The notes beneath the pieces are model-generated. The model had not been told where the DNA came from and searched no databases. It was given only the letters and a program-made list of their open reading frames with translations. The position numbers and the translations under genes were made by a program. A stretch of 8,507 nt of DNA from Chitinophagales bacterium (GTDB taxonomy: Bacteria > Bacteroidota > Bacteroidia > Chitinophagales > UBA2359): the NCBI GenBank assembly GCA_020629595.1, contig JAHDDA010000104.1:1-8507 (forward strand), read 5' to 3'. This document shows, in pieces, positions 1-6,139 of the stretch (positions within the stretch are counted from its first letter, which is position 1; the number at the start of each line of letters is the position of its first letter).

Positions 1-8
1 ATATGTCC

Positions 9-21
9 GTTGTACTACAAC
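9..21. promoter_or_regulatory. Palindrome GTTGTA-C-TACAAC upstream of the YceI gene, possible operator
   Basis: This is a perfect 6+1+6 inverted repeat 65 nt before the YceI start. A second inverted repeat with the same TTGTA/TACAA half-sites lies at 47-64. Paired palindromes ahead of a single gene are typical of dimeric helix-turn-helix repressor sites such as those of the MarR family. No regulator gene is visible in the window, so the role is inferred. Confidence 0.3.
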
Positions 22-46
22 TAGCATTTAAACTAAAGTTGCAATA

Positions 47-64
47 TTGTATTCAATAATACAA
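47..64. promoter_or_regulatory. Inverted repeat TTGTATT-caat-AATACAA in the YceI leader
   Basis: The repeat has two perfect 7-bp arms around a 4-nt centre and ends 21 nt before the YceI ATG. It could be an operator or a small mRNA hairpin. The arms share TTGTA/TACAA with the palindrome at 9-21, which favours a DNA-binding site. A TTG codon at 47 opens a longer reading frame into the gene, but the hairpin and the signal peptide position argue that this stretch is leader and not coding. Confidence 0.3.
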
Positions 65-85
65 AACTTTTTAAAACTTAAAATT

Positions 86-640
86 ATGAATCAAATAAGT
101 AAAAAATTAGCGTTATTCTTTGCCCTAAGCATTTTTAGTGTGCTAAGCCTTTCAGCACAAAAATATGTAACGGATATTACCGAAGTTCATTTCTTTTCAT
201 CAACACCAGTAGAAGATATAGAGGCTGTAAATTCAGACTTAATTGGTGCAATAGATTCTGAAACGAATGAATTTGCCTTTCGTATTCCAATTAAATCTTT
301 TGTTTTCGAAAAGGCATTAATGCAAGAACACTTTAACGAAAACTATATGGAAAGTGACAAATATCCTAATGGTTCTTTTAAAGGAAAAATTGAAGGTGAT
401 TATGATTTAACTGAAGATGGGATTTATGCACTTGAAGCTGTTGGTTCATTAGATATTCATGGCGTTTCACAAGAAGTTAGCCTACCAGCAACCATTGTTG
501 TAGAAAATGGCTTCCCAACTATTCAATGCACATTTAAAGTTGCCTTAGTAGATCATAAAATTAAAGTTCCTAAAATTGTATTTTACAATATTGCCGAAAA
601 TATTGAAGTAAAAGTAAATGCAGGTTTACGAATGAAATAA
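86..640 (+). CDS. Exported YceI-family (polyisoprenoid-binding type) protein
   Basis: This 184-aa protein belongs to the YceI family, whose members form a lipocalin-like beta-barrel that binds polyisoprenoid or other lipid chains in the periplasm. Residues 1-24 are a signal peptide: basic start, hydrophobic core LALFFALSIFSVL, cleavage probably after SLSA before Gln25. Family hallmarks are the HFNENYMESDKYPNG segment (82-96) followed by FKGKIEG, the LDIHGVSQEVSLP strand (122-134), and the C-terminal VPKIVFYNIAENIEVKV strands (161-177). The ATG at 86 is chosen because the signal peptide starts there; an in-frame TTG at 47 would add 13 residues before it and lies within an inverted repeat. It appears monocistronic, ending in a hairpin shared with convergent rsmG. 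The ligand and physiological role cannot be read from the sequence. Confidence 0.88.
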   Translation: MNQISKKLALFFALSIFSVLSLSAQKYVTDITEVHFFSSTPVEDIEAVNSDLIGAIDSETNEFAFRIPIKSFVFEKALMQEHFNENYMESDKYPNGSFKGKIEGDYDLTEDGIYALEAVGSLDIHGVSQEVSLPATIVVENGFPTIQCTFKVALVDHKIKVPKIVFYNIAENIEVKVNAGLRMK

Positions 641-645
641 TCTTA

Positions 646-695
646 AAGAAATTTTGAGAATTAAGAATTGTATGCTTCTTAATTCTCAAATTCTT
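646..695. terminator. Bidirectional terminator between the YceI gene and rsmG
   Basis: A perfect 15-bp stem, TTTGAGAATTAAGAA (653-667) with TTCTTAATTCTCAAA (676-690), encloses an 8-nt loop. Outer AAGAA/TTCTT arms (646-650, 691-695) extend it after a 2-nt bulge. It sits midway between two convergent stop codons, so it can serve both genes. The U-tract is poor in both directions, so the efficiency is uncertain. Confidence 0.75.
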
Positions 696-706
696 GATTT
701 TCCAAT

Positions 707-1330
707 TTACTTCGCTAGATAAATCACATATTTAGTTTCAAAAAATTCACCTTCATACATTTCAGCAATAGAATACTTAATGTAAGGTAACATAACTTCT
801 TCTAATTCCTCTTCCAAATTGCCCCCTTTAAGTAATAAATAACCATTTGCCAAAGTATTCCCATTCGATTTTCCACTAATTTTTTTACGAGTCCACATAA
901 CTAATTTTTCAGTACGTGCTACTGCTCTTGCTGTTACAAAATCGAATTTTCCATTTACTTTTTCAGCTCTACCATGAATAACCCTTACATTTTCAAGATC
1001 AAGCCTATCAACCATATCTTTTACAGCATTTATTTTCTTTTGAATTGAATCAACAAAAGTAAAATGTACCTCTGGAAAAACAATTGCTAACGGAATACCA
1101 GGAAACCCTCCACCAGTTCCTACGTCTAATATCTTGGAATTATCTTTAAAATCAATAACCTTGGCTATTGCCAGTGAATGAAGTAAATGTTGCTCCTCTA
1201 TTTTATCAATATTTTTTCTTGAAATGAGATTAATTTTTTCATTCCACTCAATAATTAAATCGTGGAAAAAAGCTAATTTATTTAGTTGTTCACTACTAAA
1301 ATGAGGGAAATGTTGTTGTATTAATTTCAT
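707..1330 (-). CDS. rsmG: 16S rRNA (guanine-527 N7)-methyltransferase RsmG (GidB)
   Basis: This 207-aa cytoplasmic enzyme transfers a methyl group from SAM to N7 of G527 in 16S rRNA, in the 530 loop near the streptomycin site; in other bacteria its loss gives low-level streptomycin resistance. The family signature runs in order: NLISRKN (34-40), SAM motif I ILDVGTGGGFPGIPLAI (67-83), VDSIQKKI (93-100) at the ribose-binding acidic residue, GRAE (120-123), FDFVTARAVA (129-138) and LLLKGG (165-170). The length is normal for the family and there is no frameshift. The ATG start is supported by the usual N-terminal helix (HFPHFSSEQLNKL), and no further coding sequence is evident upstream. It stands alone, convergent to the YceI gene and divergent from the Spy-like gene, not in the mnmG-rsmG arrangement common elsewhere. 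Confidence 0.96.
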   Translation of the reverse strand: MKLIQQHFPHFSSEQLNKLAFFHDLIIEWNEKINLISRKNIDKIEEQHLLHSLAIAKVIDFKDNSKILDVGTGGGFPGIPLAIVFPEVHFTFVDSIQKKINAVKDMVDRLDLENVRVIHGRAEKVNGKFDFVTARAVARTEKLVMWTRKKISGKSNGNTLANGYLLLKGGNLEEELEEVMLPYIKYSIAEMYEGEFFETKYVIYLAK

Positions 1331-1339
1331 TTAATTTTT

Positions 1340-1347
1340 CAAATTTA
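1340..1347 (-). promoter_or_regulatory. Candidate -7 element TAAATTTG for rsmG
   Basis: Read on the minus strand, TAAATTTG matches the Bacteroidota TAnnTTTG element perfectly and ends 9 nt before the rsmG ATG. A start a few bases downstream would give an almost leaderless transcript. No TTG is found at the expected -33 spacing, so the call rests on one element. The 97-nt spacer also must hold the promoter of the divergent gene at 1428, for which only the imperfect TACATCTG (1390-1397) was found. Confidence 0.35.
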
Positions 1348-1427
1348 GAAGGCAAAATTAAACTTTTATACCTTTCAATATATCTTAGGTACATCTGTTT
1401 TAAAAACAATAATTAAAAAATACAATT

Positions 1428-2327
1428 ATGAAAAAGTTATTAATTTCAGGAATGTTTTCTTTGGCTTGTTTTTCTTTTATTAGTCAAGATACATTTGCTC
1501 AGAACAGAATTTCAAAATCAAAAACAGAAAGAGTGCAAAATGCTGATGAAACTAAAGATGCAAAGCACGTTAAATTTTCTAATACTTTAATTGAAAAGCT
1601 TAACTTAAACAAAAAACAAGCTAAACAAGTAAGAGGTATTAATGCCAATACGGCTCAAGAAATGAAAACCATTCGCAATAGTAAAATGCCTCAAGACTTG
1701 AAAAGAGAAAAAATGAAGGCATTGAAAGCTAAGGCTTACGAAGATTTATCTAATGTAATGAATAGAACGCAAAAAGCCGAGTTTGAAAAGTTACACAACG
1801 AAAGAATGGAAAACCGTAAAGATGCTAGAACAAACAAAGCAAGAAATGGGAACGCTCAGAAAAAAGGGAGAGTTGACAGCATAAGAAAAGGTAATGCTAA
1901 TTCATCTGTTAATAGAGGAAATAAAGGTGTTAGAGGAGAAAATACAGGTGTACGTGGTAATAGTAGTGGGCAAAGAGGCGGGAATATGAATCCAGAAGCA
2001 TTTGCTACAAGCCGTACAAATCGTATGAAATCGAATTTGGGATTAAGTGATCGCCAATACGAAGCAATTTATAATATAAATTTAGATGCTGCTAACCGTT
2101 TAAAAACGCTTAGAGAGAGTGCAAGAGACATTTCTCGTCAAGAATATTTGACTCAAAAAGGAATGATTGAAAATGATACTAAAAACGAAACAAGAGCCAT
2201 TTTAAACCCAGAGCAGCAAGAAAAATTCAATGCTTATATTGAAAAACGTGAAGGAAGAAAAATGGATAAAAATAACAATAATGGACGTTCAAGAGGTAAC
2301 CAAATGACACCACATCGTCCACGTTAA
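1428..2327 (+). CDS. Secreted basic protein with two Spy/CpxP-like modules
   Basis: This is a 299-aa exported protein of unknown specific function. The signal peptide covers about residues 1-24 (KK start, hydrophobic ISGMFSLACFSFIS, cleavage likely after TFA before Gln25). The mature part is highly charged, Lys/Arg/Asn-rich and mostly helical. Two similar modules stand out: LNLNKKQAKQV (58-68) with MNRTQKAEFEKL (111-122), and LGLSDRQYEAI (204-214) with LNPEQQEKFNAY (259-270). These resemble the LTxxQ motifs of Spy/CpxP periplasmic chaperone-type proteins, which sense or buffer envelope stress. A low-complexity linker at about 160-186 carries repeated RG units (NRGNKGVRG, GVRGNSSGQRGG). The C-terminal tail is basic and disordered. 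It is monocistronic, with a terminator 28 nt after the stop. Assignment to Spy/CpxP is by motif resemblance only; a structural or nucleic-acid/polyanion-binding role is also possible. Confidence 0.85.
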   Translation: MKKLLISGMFSLACFSFISQDTFAQNRISKSKTERVQNADETKDAKHVKFSNTLIEKLNLNKKQAKQVRGINANTAQEMKTIRNSKMPQDLKREKMKALKAKAYEDLSNVMNRTQKAEFEKLHNERMENRKDARTNKARNGNAQKKGRVDSIRKGNANSSVNRGNKGVRGENTGVRGNSSGQRGGNMNPEAFATSRTNRMKSNLGLSDRQYEAIYNINLDAANRLKTLRESARDISRQEYLTQKGMIENDTKNETRAILNPEQQEKFNAYIEKREGRKMDKNNNNGRSRGNQMTPHRPR

Positions 2328-2354
2328 AATAATCATAGTAAAATAATAATTTTC

Positions 2355-2395
2355 AAAGTCTCAAATCTTTAAAAGGTTTGAGGCTTTTCTTTTTT
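2355..2395 (+). terminator. Rho-independent terminator of the Spy-like gene
   Basis: AAAGTCTCAAATCTTT (2355-2370) pairs with AAAGGTTTGAGGCTTT (2372-2387) with two G-U pairs, opening at the tip to a small loop. The T-rich run TTTCTTTTTT follows. It lies 28 nt after the stop codon, the standard position for an intrinsic terminator, and separates this gene from dnaG. Confidence 0.85.
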
Positions 2396-2442
2396 CAGTA
2401 AAGTATGAAGAAAAAAGAAGCTAAAATTGAGTAAACATAATT

Positions 2443-2450
2443 TAGATTTG
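2443..2450 (+). promoter_or_regulatory. Candidate -7 element TAGATTTG for dnaG
   Basis: TAGATTTG is a perfect TAnnTTTG match located between the preceding terminator and dnaG, and would give a leader of about 60 nt. A TTG occurs 13 bp upstream (2427-2429), shorter than the usual spacing of about 19 bp, so only the -7 element is supported. The rest of the 2396-2517 spacer holds nothing recognisable beyond A/T-rich sequence. Confidence 0.4.
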
Positions 2451-2517
2451 ATACTTATGTAAATACTGAATGTAATTAAAAGAAAAACCCTAAATTTACA
2501 CTTTCCAAATTTCATTA

Positions 2518-4542
2518 ATGATTCCACCAAACATAGTTGAAAGCATACAAGATGCCGCCGATATTGAAGACGTAGTTTCGGATTTTGTTACCCTAAAACG
2601 CCGAGGGGCGAATATGCTGGGTTTATGCCCCTTTCACAACGAAAAAACACCTTCATTTACCGTTTCGCCTACTAAAGGAATTTTTAAATGCTTTGGTTGC
2701 GGCAAGGCAGGAAACTCTGTTGGTTTTATAATGGAACACGAGCAACTCTCCTACCCCGAAGCATTGCGTTTTTTAGCCAATAAATACAATATAGAAATCC
2801 CTGAGTTTAATGATGATTCGGCTAAAAAAGCCAAACAACTTAACGATAGTTTGTATTTATTAAATGAATTTGCTCAGGCAGAATACATTAAAAATATGCT
2901 TGAAACTGATGAAGGAAAAAGCGTAGGCTTAGGGTATTTTAAAGAACGTGGATTTATTGACAAAACAATAGAAAAATTTAAGTTAGGCTATGCCATAAAT
3001 CAAAGCCAAGCACTTTTAAACCGAATTAAAGAAGCAGGATACAATTTAGATTACGCCCTAAAACTAGGACTAATTGGACAAAAAGATAATAGACAATATG
3101 ATTTTCTACGTGGGCGGGTAATTTTTCCAATTCATAGCCTTTCGGGTAAAGTAATTGCCTTTGCTGGTAGAATTTTAACCAACGATAAAAAGCAACCCAA
3201 GTACATTAACTCACCCGAAACCCCAATTTACATAAAAAATAAAATACTGTATGGTATTTTTCAAGCCAAAAAAAGTATTCGGCAATTAGATAATTGTTAC
3301 CTTGTTGAAGGCTATACAGATGTAATTTCAATGCACCAAGCAGGCATAGAAAATGTGGTTGCTTCTTCTGGAACTTCACTAACAGAAGGACAAATTCAAC
3401 TAATAAAACGATTTACCCAAAACATAACAGTTTTGTATGATGGTGATGCAGCAGGAATAAAAGCCGCTTTGCGTGGAACAGATATGTTGCTAAGTGCCGA
3501 TATGAATTTGAAAGTAGCCGTTTTACCTGAAGGTGAAGACCCCGATTCATTTGTTACAAAAAACGGAAAAAACCATTTTGATAGTTTTATAAAAGAAAAT
3601 GCCAATGATTTTATTCTTTTCAAAATAAAAATATTACTTGAAGAAGTTGCCAACGATCCTATAAAGAAAACCAAAGCAATTCGCAGTATTGTAGAAAGTT
3701 TGGCAAATATTCCAGACCCAATAAAACGTTCACTATATATAAAACAATCTAGCCAATTACTCGATGTTGAAGAACATATAATAATTTCAGAGGTAAACAA
3801 ACAACAGCAATTACGCATTAAAAATTACCAAAAACAAAAAGAAAGAGAAGCTAGACAAGCGGAAAGAGCTAAACAACAAACACAATATCAAGCACCACCT
3901 CCACAAAACAGCAATTTTGACAGCGATGGAAACTATTATCCAGATGAAGATGATTACGATATTCCATTACCTGAAGAAGCCTTTGAAAACAAAGTAAAAA
4001 CGCTTAATGTTGAAGCCAATAAGTATATTCATTTACTGGAAAAAAACTTAATAAGAGCAATGCTTTTATATGGCGATAAAGAAATTGAAGAAGAAGTTTT
4101 TGTTATTCCTTTTGTAATTGGAAACATCTTAGATTCAGAACTTTCTTTTGATTTACCAATTTATAAGCAAATTTTTAATGAATTTTTAAATGGTTTAGAA
4201 AATGGCGAATTACTCCCACAATCACATTTTTTAAATCATCAAAATCAAGCAATAGCACAAGTAAGCACCCAAATAGCTTCTGATGTGGCTGAACCAAGTG
4301 AAAACTGGCTAACAAAACATCAAGTAATTGTTACACCCGATGGCAAACATTATAAAAAAGAAGTTAAGGAAATTTTAGATAGATATAAACTACAAAAAAT
4401 TACCGATTTAATAAGCCAAAATCAAGAAAAACTAAAACATTTAAAAGATGATACTGCCATTATTGAAGTATTACAAGTACATCAGCAGTTAAAAAAAATG
4501 CAAACCGAAATTTCTAAAAGATTGGGCTTAGTGGTAATTTAA
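2518..4542 (+). CDS. dnaG: DNA primase DnaG
   Basis: This 674-aa replicative primase makes the RNA primers for Okazaki fragments and for restart, working with the replicative helicase. The N-terminal zinc-binding domain has Cys37, His40, Cys58 and Cys61 (CPFH...CFGC), with the usual NEKTPSFTVSP between. The RNA polymerase core follows, with LRGRVIFPI (197-205) and KYINSPETPIY (228-238). The TOPRIM motifs are VEGYTDVI (263-270, Glu264) and LYDGDAAG (306-313, Asp308 and Asp310), so the catalytic acids are intact. Residues 429-490 form a Gln/Lys-rich then acidic linker (QQQ, PPPQ, DEDDYD). The C-terminal region (about 495-674) corresponds to the poorly conserved helicase-interaction domain. The ATG at 2518 begins the standard MIPPxIVESI helix. 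It lacks the rpsU and rpoD neighbours of the classic operon; the ArsC-like gene downstream is probably co-transcribed. Confidence 0.97.
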   Translation: MIPPNIVESIQDAADIEDVVSDFVTLKRRGANMLGLCPFHNEKTPSFTVSPTKGIFKCFGCGKAGNSVGFIMEHEQLSYPEALRFLANKYNIEIPEFNDDSAKKAKQLNDSLYLLNEFAQAEYIKNMLETDEGKSVGLGYFKERGFIDKTIEKFKLGYAINQSQALLNRIKEAGYNLDYALKLGLIGQKDNRQYDFLRGRVIFPIHSLSGKVIAFAGRILTNDKKQPKYINSPETPIYIKNKILYGIFQAKKSIRQLDNCYLVEGYTDVISMHQAGIENVVASSGTSLTEGQIQLIKRFTQNITVLYDGDAAGIKAALRGTDMLLSADMNLKVAVLPEGEDPDSFVTKNGKNHFDSFIKENANDFILFKIKILLEEVANDPIKKTKAIRSIVESLANIPDPIKRSLYIKQSSQLLDVEEHIIISEVNKQQQLRIKNYQKQKEREARQAERAKQQTQYQAPPPQNSNFDSDGNYYPDEDDYDIPLPEEAFENKVKTLNVEANKYIHLLEKNLIRAMLLYGDKEIEEEVFVIPFVIGNILDSELSFDLPIYKQIFNEFLNGLENGELLPQSHFLNHQNQAIAQVSTQIASDVAEPSENWLTKHQVIVTPDGKHYKKEVKEILDRYKLQKITDLISQNQEKLKHLKDDTAIIEVLQVHQQLKKMQTEISKRLGLVVI

Positions 4543-4563
4543 TTGTGCATCTCTCTACATTTT

Positions 4564-4595
4564 AGCCTATATTTAGAAACAACAAAATTTAGGCT
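4564..4595 (+). promoter_or_regulatory. Hairpin abutting the ArsC-like start codon
   Basis: AGCCTATATTT (4564-4574) pairs with AAATTTAGGCT (4585-4595) at 10 of 11 positions around a 10-nt A-rich loop, and its 3' arm ends one base before the ATG at 4597. No U-tract follows, so it does not look like a dnaG terminator. In an mRNA it would fold the ribosome-loading region into a stem. An effect on translation of the downstream gene is inferred. Confidence 0.4.
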
Positions 4596-4596
4596 T

Positions 4597-4959
4597 ATGA
4601 AAACTCAACAAAATGAAATGCTTGTTTATTACAATCCAGAATCATCGGTAGGAAAAAAAACCTATGCTTATGCACAAACTTTGGTAAAGCACGTAAAATC
4701 ATACTCAATGGATAAAAACCCACCAACAGCAACTATAATGAAATCCATATTATATCAGCTTAAACTTGAACCCAAAAAGTTACTAAACAAAGCTGATCCG
4801 TATTATCAAGCAAATATTAAAGGCAGGGAATTTACAATGGAAAGTTGGTTAAATATTCTAATTAACAATCCACAATTAATAAAAGCACCTATTGTAATTT
4901 GGGGAAATAAGGCTATGTTAGTTGAAAATCCCACAGATATTTACAGCCTATTGCAATAA
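4597..4959 (+). CDS. ArsC/Spx-fold thioredoxin-like protein lacking the catalytic cysteine
   Basis: This 120-aa protein follows the ArsC/Spx layout: an N-terminal strand and loop (LVYYNPESSVGKK, 9-21), a central NPP (41-43), LLNKADPYY (62-70), and the C-terminal NPQLIKAPIVI (91-101). Compared from memory with plasmid R773 ArsC (NPAC, ENPP, LLRKNVEPY, INRPIVV, LCRP), the fold landmarks line up. However, catalytic Cys12 is Ser16, and Arg60, Arg94 and Arg107 are Asn64, Ala97 and Glu110. The whole protein has no cysteine, so arsenate reduction by the known mechanism, or Spx-type CxxC redox sensing, is not possible. A regulatory or protein-binding role is more likely, but its function is unknown. 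The ATG is chosen over an in-frame TTG at 4543 because the fold starts just after it. It lies 54 nt after dnaG and before a strong terminator, so it probably shares the dnaG transcript. Confidence 0.85.
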   Translation: MKTQQNEMLVYYNPESSVGKKTYAYAQTLVKHVKSYSMDKNPPTATIMKSILYQLKLEPKKLLNKADPYYQANIKGREFTMESWLNILINNPQLIKAPIVIWGNKAMLVENPTDIYSLLQ

Positions 4960-4987
4960 TTCGCTTTTTAAAGCTTATTTTTTAAAT

Positions 4988-5029
4988 AGTCAGAAGCGTA
5001 GTTTATGCTATCTTCTGGCTTTTTATTTT
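4988..5029 (+). terminator. Rho-independent terminator of the dnaG/ArsC-like unit
   Basis: AGTCAGAAG (4988-4996) pairs with CTTCTGGCT (5012-5020) with one G-U pair; a short inner TAG/CTA pairing is possible. It is followed directly by TTTTATTTT. It lies 28 nt after the stop codon of the ArsC-like gene. Confidence 0.87.
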
Positions 5030-5070
5030 CAATAAATAAAACACTATTCCATAAAATTCGTATTCTACAT

Positions 5071-5078
5071 TAGTTTTG
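5071..5078 (+). promoter_or_regulatory. Candidate -7 element TAGTTTTG for the PGI/PMI gene
   Basis: TAGTTTTG perfectly matches TAnnTTTG and ends 19 nt before the ATG at 5098, with the preceding terminator just upstream. No TTG was found at the expected -33 spacing. The position after a terminator and close before a start codon supports it as the promoter of a single-gene unit. Confidence 0.42.
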
Positions 5079-5097
5079 TTGTAAAATTGAAATAATA

Positions 5098-6084
5098 ATG
5101 AGAAATCTTATAAAAAACTTCCCAAAGCAACTTACAGATGCTTTAAAAATTGGAGAAAAAGCAGTATTACCAGAAAATGAAAGAGAAATTAGAAATATTG
5201 TTGTTTCTGGTTTAGGCGGATCGGGCATTGGTGCCAATATGGTTTACGATATGGTAGGCAATCAGCTTAAAATTCCATTTACCGTAAATAAAGATTATAG
5301 TATTCCTTCGTGGGTAAATGAACATACACTTTTTATTGTTTCTTCCTATTCAGGAAATACCGAAGAGACTATTGAAGCCCTTGAAAAAGCAATTGAAAAA
5401 GGAGCATTAATAAGTGGTATTTCTTCTGGAGGGAAATTAGCAGAAATGGCTGAAGCTCACAACTTTGGACTTATAAAAATTCCTGGTGGAATGCCTCCAC
5501 GTGCGTGTATGGGCTACTCTTTAGTACAGCAATTATTTACCTTAAATCATTACGGTTTTATAAACGATGATTTTATACACGAATTACAAAACACTATTGA
5601 GCTTTTAAACTCTAAACAAGACGAAATTGATGCTTTTGCTAAAGAAATAGCCGAAGAAGTAATTGATAAAATAATGATCTTTTATGCTCCAGACGGTTAC
5701 GAATCATTGGCAGTTCGTTGGAGACAACAAATAAATGAAAATTCTAAATTACTTTGTTGGCATCATATTTTACCCGAAATGAACCATAATGAAATTTTAG
5801 GTTGGGAAGACGAAGCAGAAAATTTAGCTCCAATATTTTTTGAAACAGACTTAGTATATAAAAGAACAGCTAAACGCTTTGAACTAACAAAGCAAGTGGT
5901 TTCAAATTTAGTTCCAAAAATTTATGAAATTGGTGTAAATGGCGGTTCAAAAATTGAAGGAATGTTATATATGGCTCATATTGCCGATTGGCTTTCGTTG
6001 CACCTTGCCGAAATGCGAAAATTAGATCCAACTTCAATAGAAACTATTAATTTTTTAAAAGGAGAATTGGCAAAATTTGAGTAG
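5098..6084 (+). CDS. Bifunctional phosphoglucose/phosphomannose isomerase (SIS domain)
   Basis: This 328-aa cytoplasmic enzyme is of the short PGI/PMI type first characterised in archaea, which interconverts fructose-6-P with glucose-6-P and with mannose-6-P. It differs from the roughly 450-550-aa classical Pgi. Visible motifs are the SIS phosphate-binding loop SGLGGSGIG (37-45), SSYSGNTEE (82-90), PPRACMGY (133-140), QINENSK (211-217, Glu214 as likely catalytic base), PEMNHNEILGW (226-236, His230 as likely ring-opening residue) and the C-terminal DPTSIETINFLKGEL (310-324, Lys321). All expected active-site positions appear present. The start is supported by the N-terminal LIKNFPKQL helix. It appears monocistronic, with its own promoter and a shared terminator. 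A phosphohexomutase about 0.9 kb downstream probably uses related sugar phosphates. Mannose activity is inferred from the family, and a glucose-only enzyme is possible. Confidence 0.88.
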   Translation: MRNLIKNFPKQLTDALKIGEKAVLPENEREIRNIVVSGLGGSGIGANMVYDMVGNQLKIPFTVNKDYSIPSWVNEHTLFIVSSYSGNTEETIEALEKAIEKGALISGISSGGKLAEMAEAHNFGLIKIPGGMPPRACMGYSLVQQLFTLNHYGFINDDFIHELQNTIELLNSKQDEIDAFAKEIAEEVIDKIMIFYAPDGYESLAVRWRQQINENSKLLCWHHILPEMNHNEILGWEDEAENLAPIFFETDLVYKRTAKRFELTKQVVSNLVPKIYEIGVNGGSKIEGMLYMAHIADWLSLHLAEMRKLDPTSIETINFLKGELAKFE

Positions 6085-6094
6085 TAATTAAAAC

Positions 6095-6134
6095 AAAGTT
6101 TTAGGAATCAGAAGTGGCTGATTCCTAAAACTTT
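6095..6134. terminator. Bidirectional terminator between PGI/PMI and the methyltransferase gene
   Basis: A perfect 17-bp stem, AAAGTTTTAGGAATCAG (6095-6111) with CTGATTCCTAAAACTTT (6118-6134), has a 6-nt loop (AAGTGG). TTTATTTTTT follows on the plus strand, and a T-rich stretch from the stem base (CTTTGTTTTAATTA) follows on the minus strand. It fills the 55-nt gap between two convergent stop codons. Confidence 0.88.
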
Positions 6135-6139
6135 ATTTT

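Noticed and set aside
47..85. Upstream TTG start for the YceI gene
   Set aside because: It would place 13 extra residues before a well-formed signal peptide, and the stretch holds a perfect inverted repeat. The ATG at 86 is the natural start.
1908..1985. RG-rich coding stretch as a possible nucleotide tandem repeat array
   Set aside because: The units vary in length and codon use, so it is a low-complexity protein linker and not a DNA-level tandem array.
2404..2433. Mini-ORF MKKKEAKIE after the Spy-like gene terminator
   Set aside because: Nine codons in A-rich DNA are expected by chance, and there is no supporting leader or hairpin context.
3396..3818. Open reading frame of 140 codons antisense to dnaG
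   Set aside because: It lies wholly within the conserved TOPRIM and following region of dnaG, its translation is Ser/Phe/Ile-rich with no family features, and it has no leader of its own.
4543..4596. Upstream TTG start for the ArsC-like gene, directly after the dnaG stop
   Set aside because: The extra 18 residues are not part of the ArsC fold and include the hairpin at 4564-4595; the ATG at 4597 is followed at once by the first strand.
4597..4959. Active arsenate reductase
   Set aside because: The catalytic cysteine and the arginines that bind arsenate are all replaced, and no ars operon genes are nearby.
4963..4980. GCTTTTTAAAGC followed by TTATTTTTT as a terminator
   Set aside because: The stem is only 4-5 bp with a 2-4 nt loop; the much stronger hairpin at 4988-5029 explains termination here.
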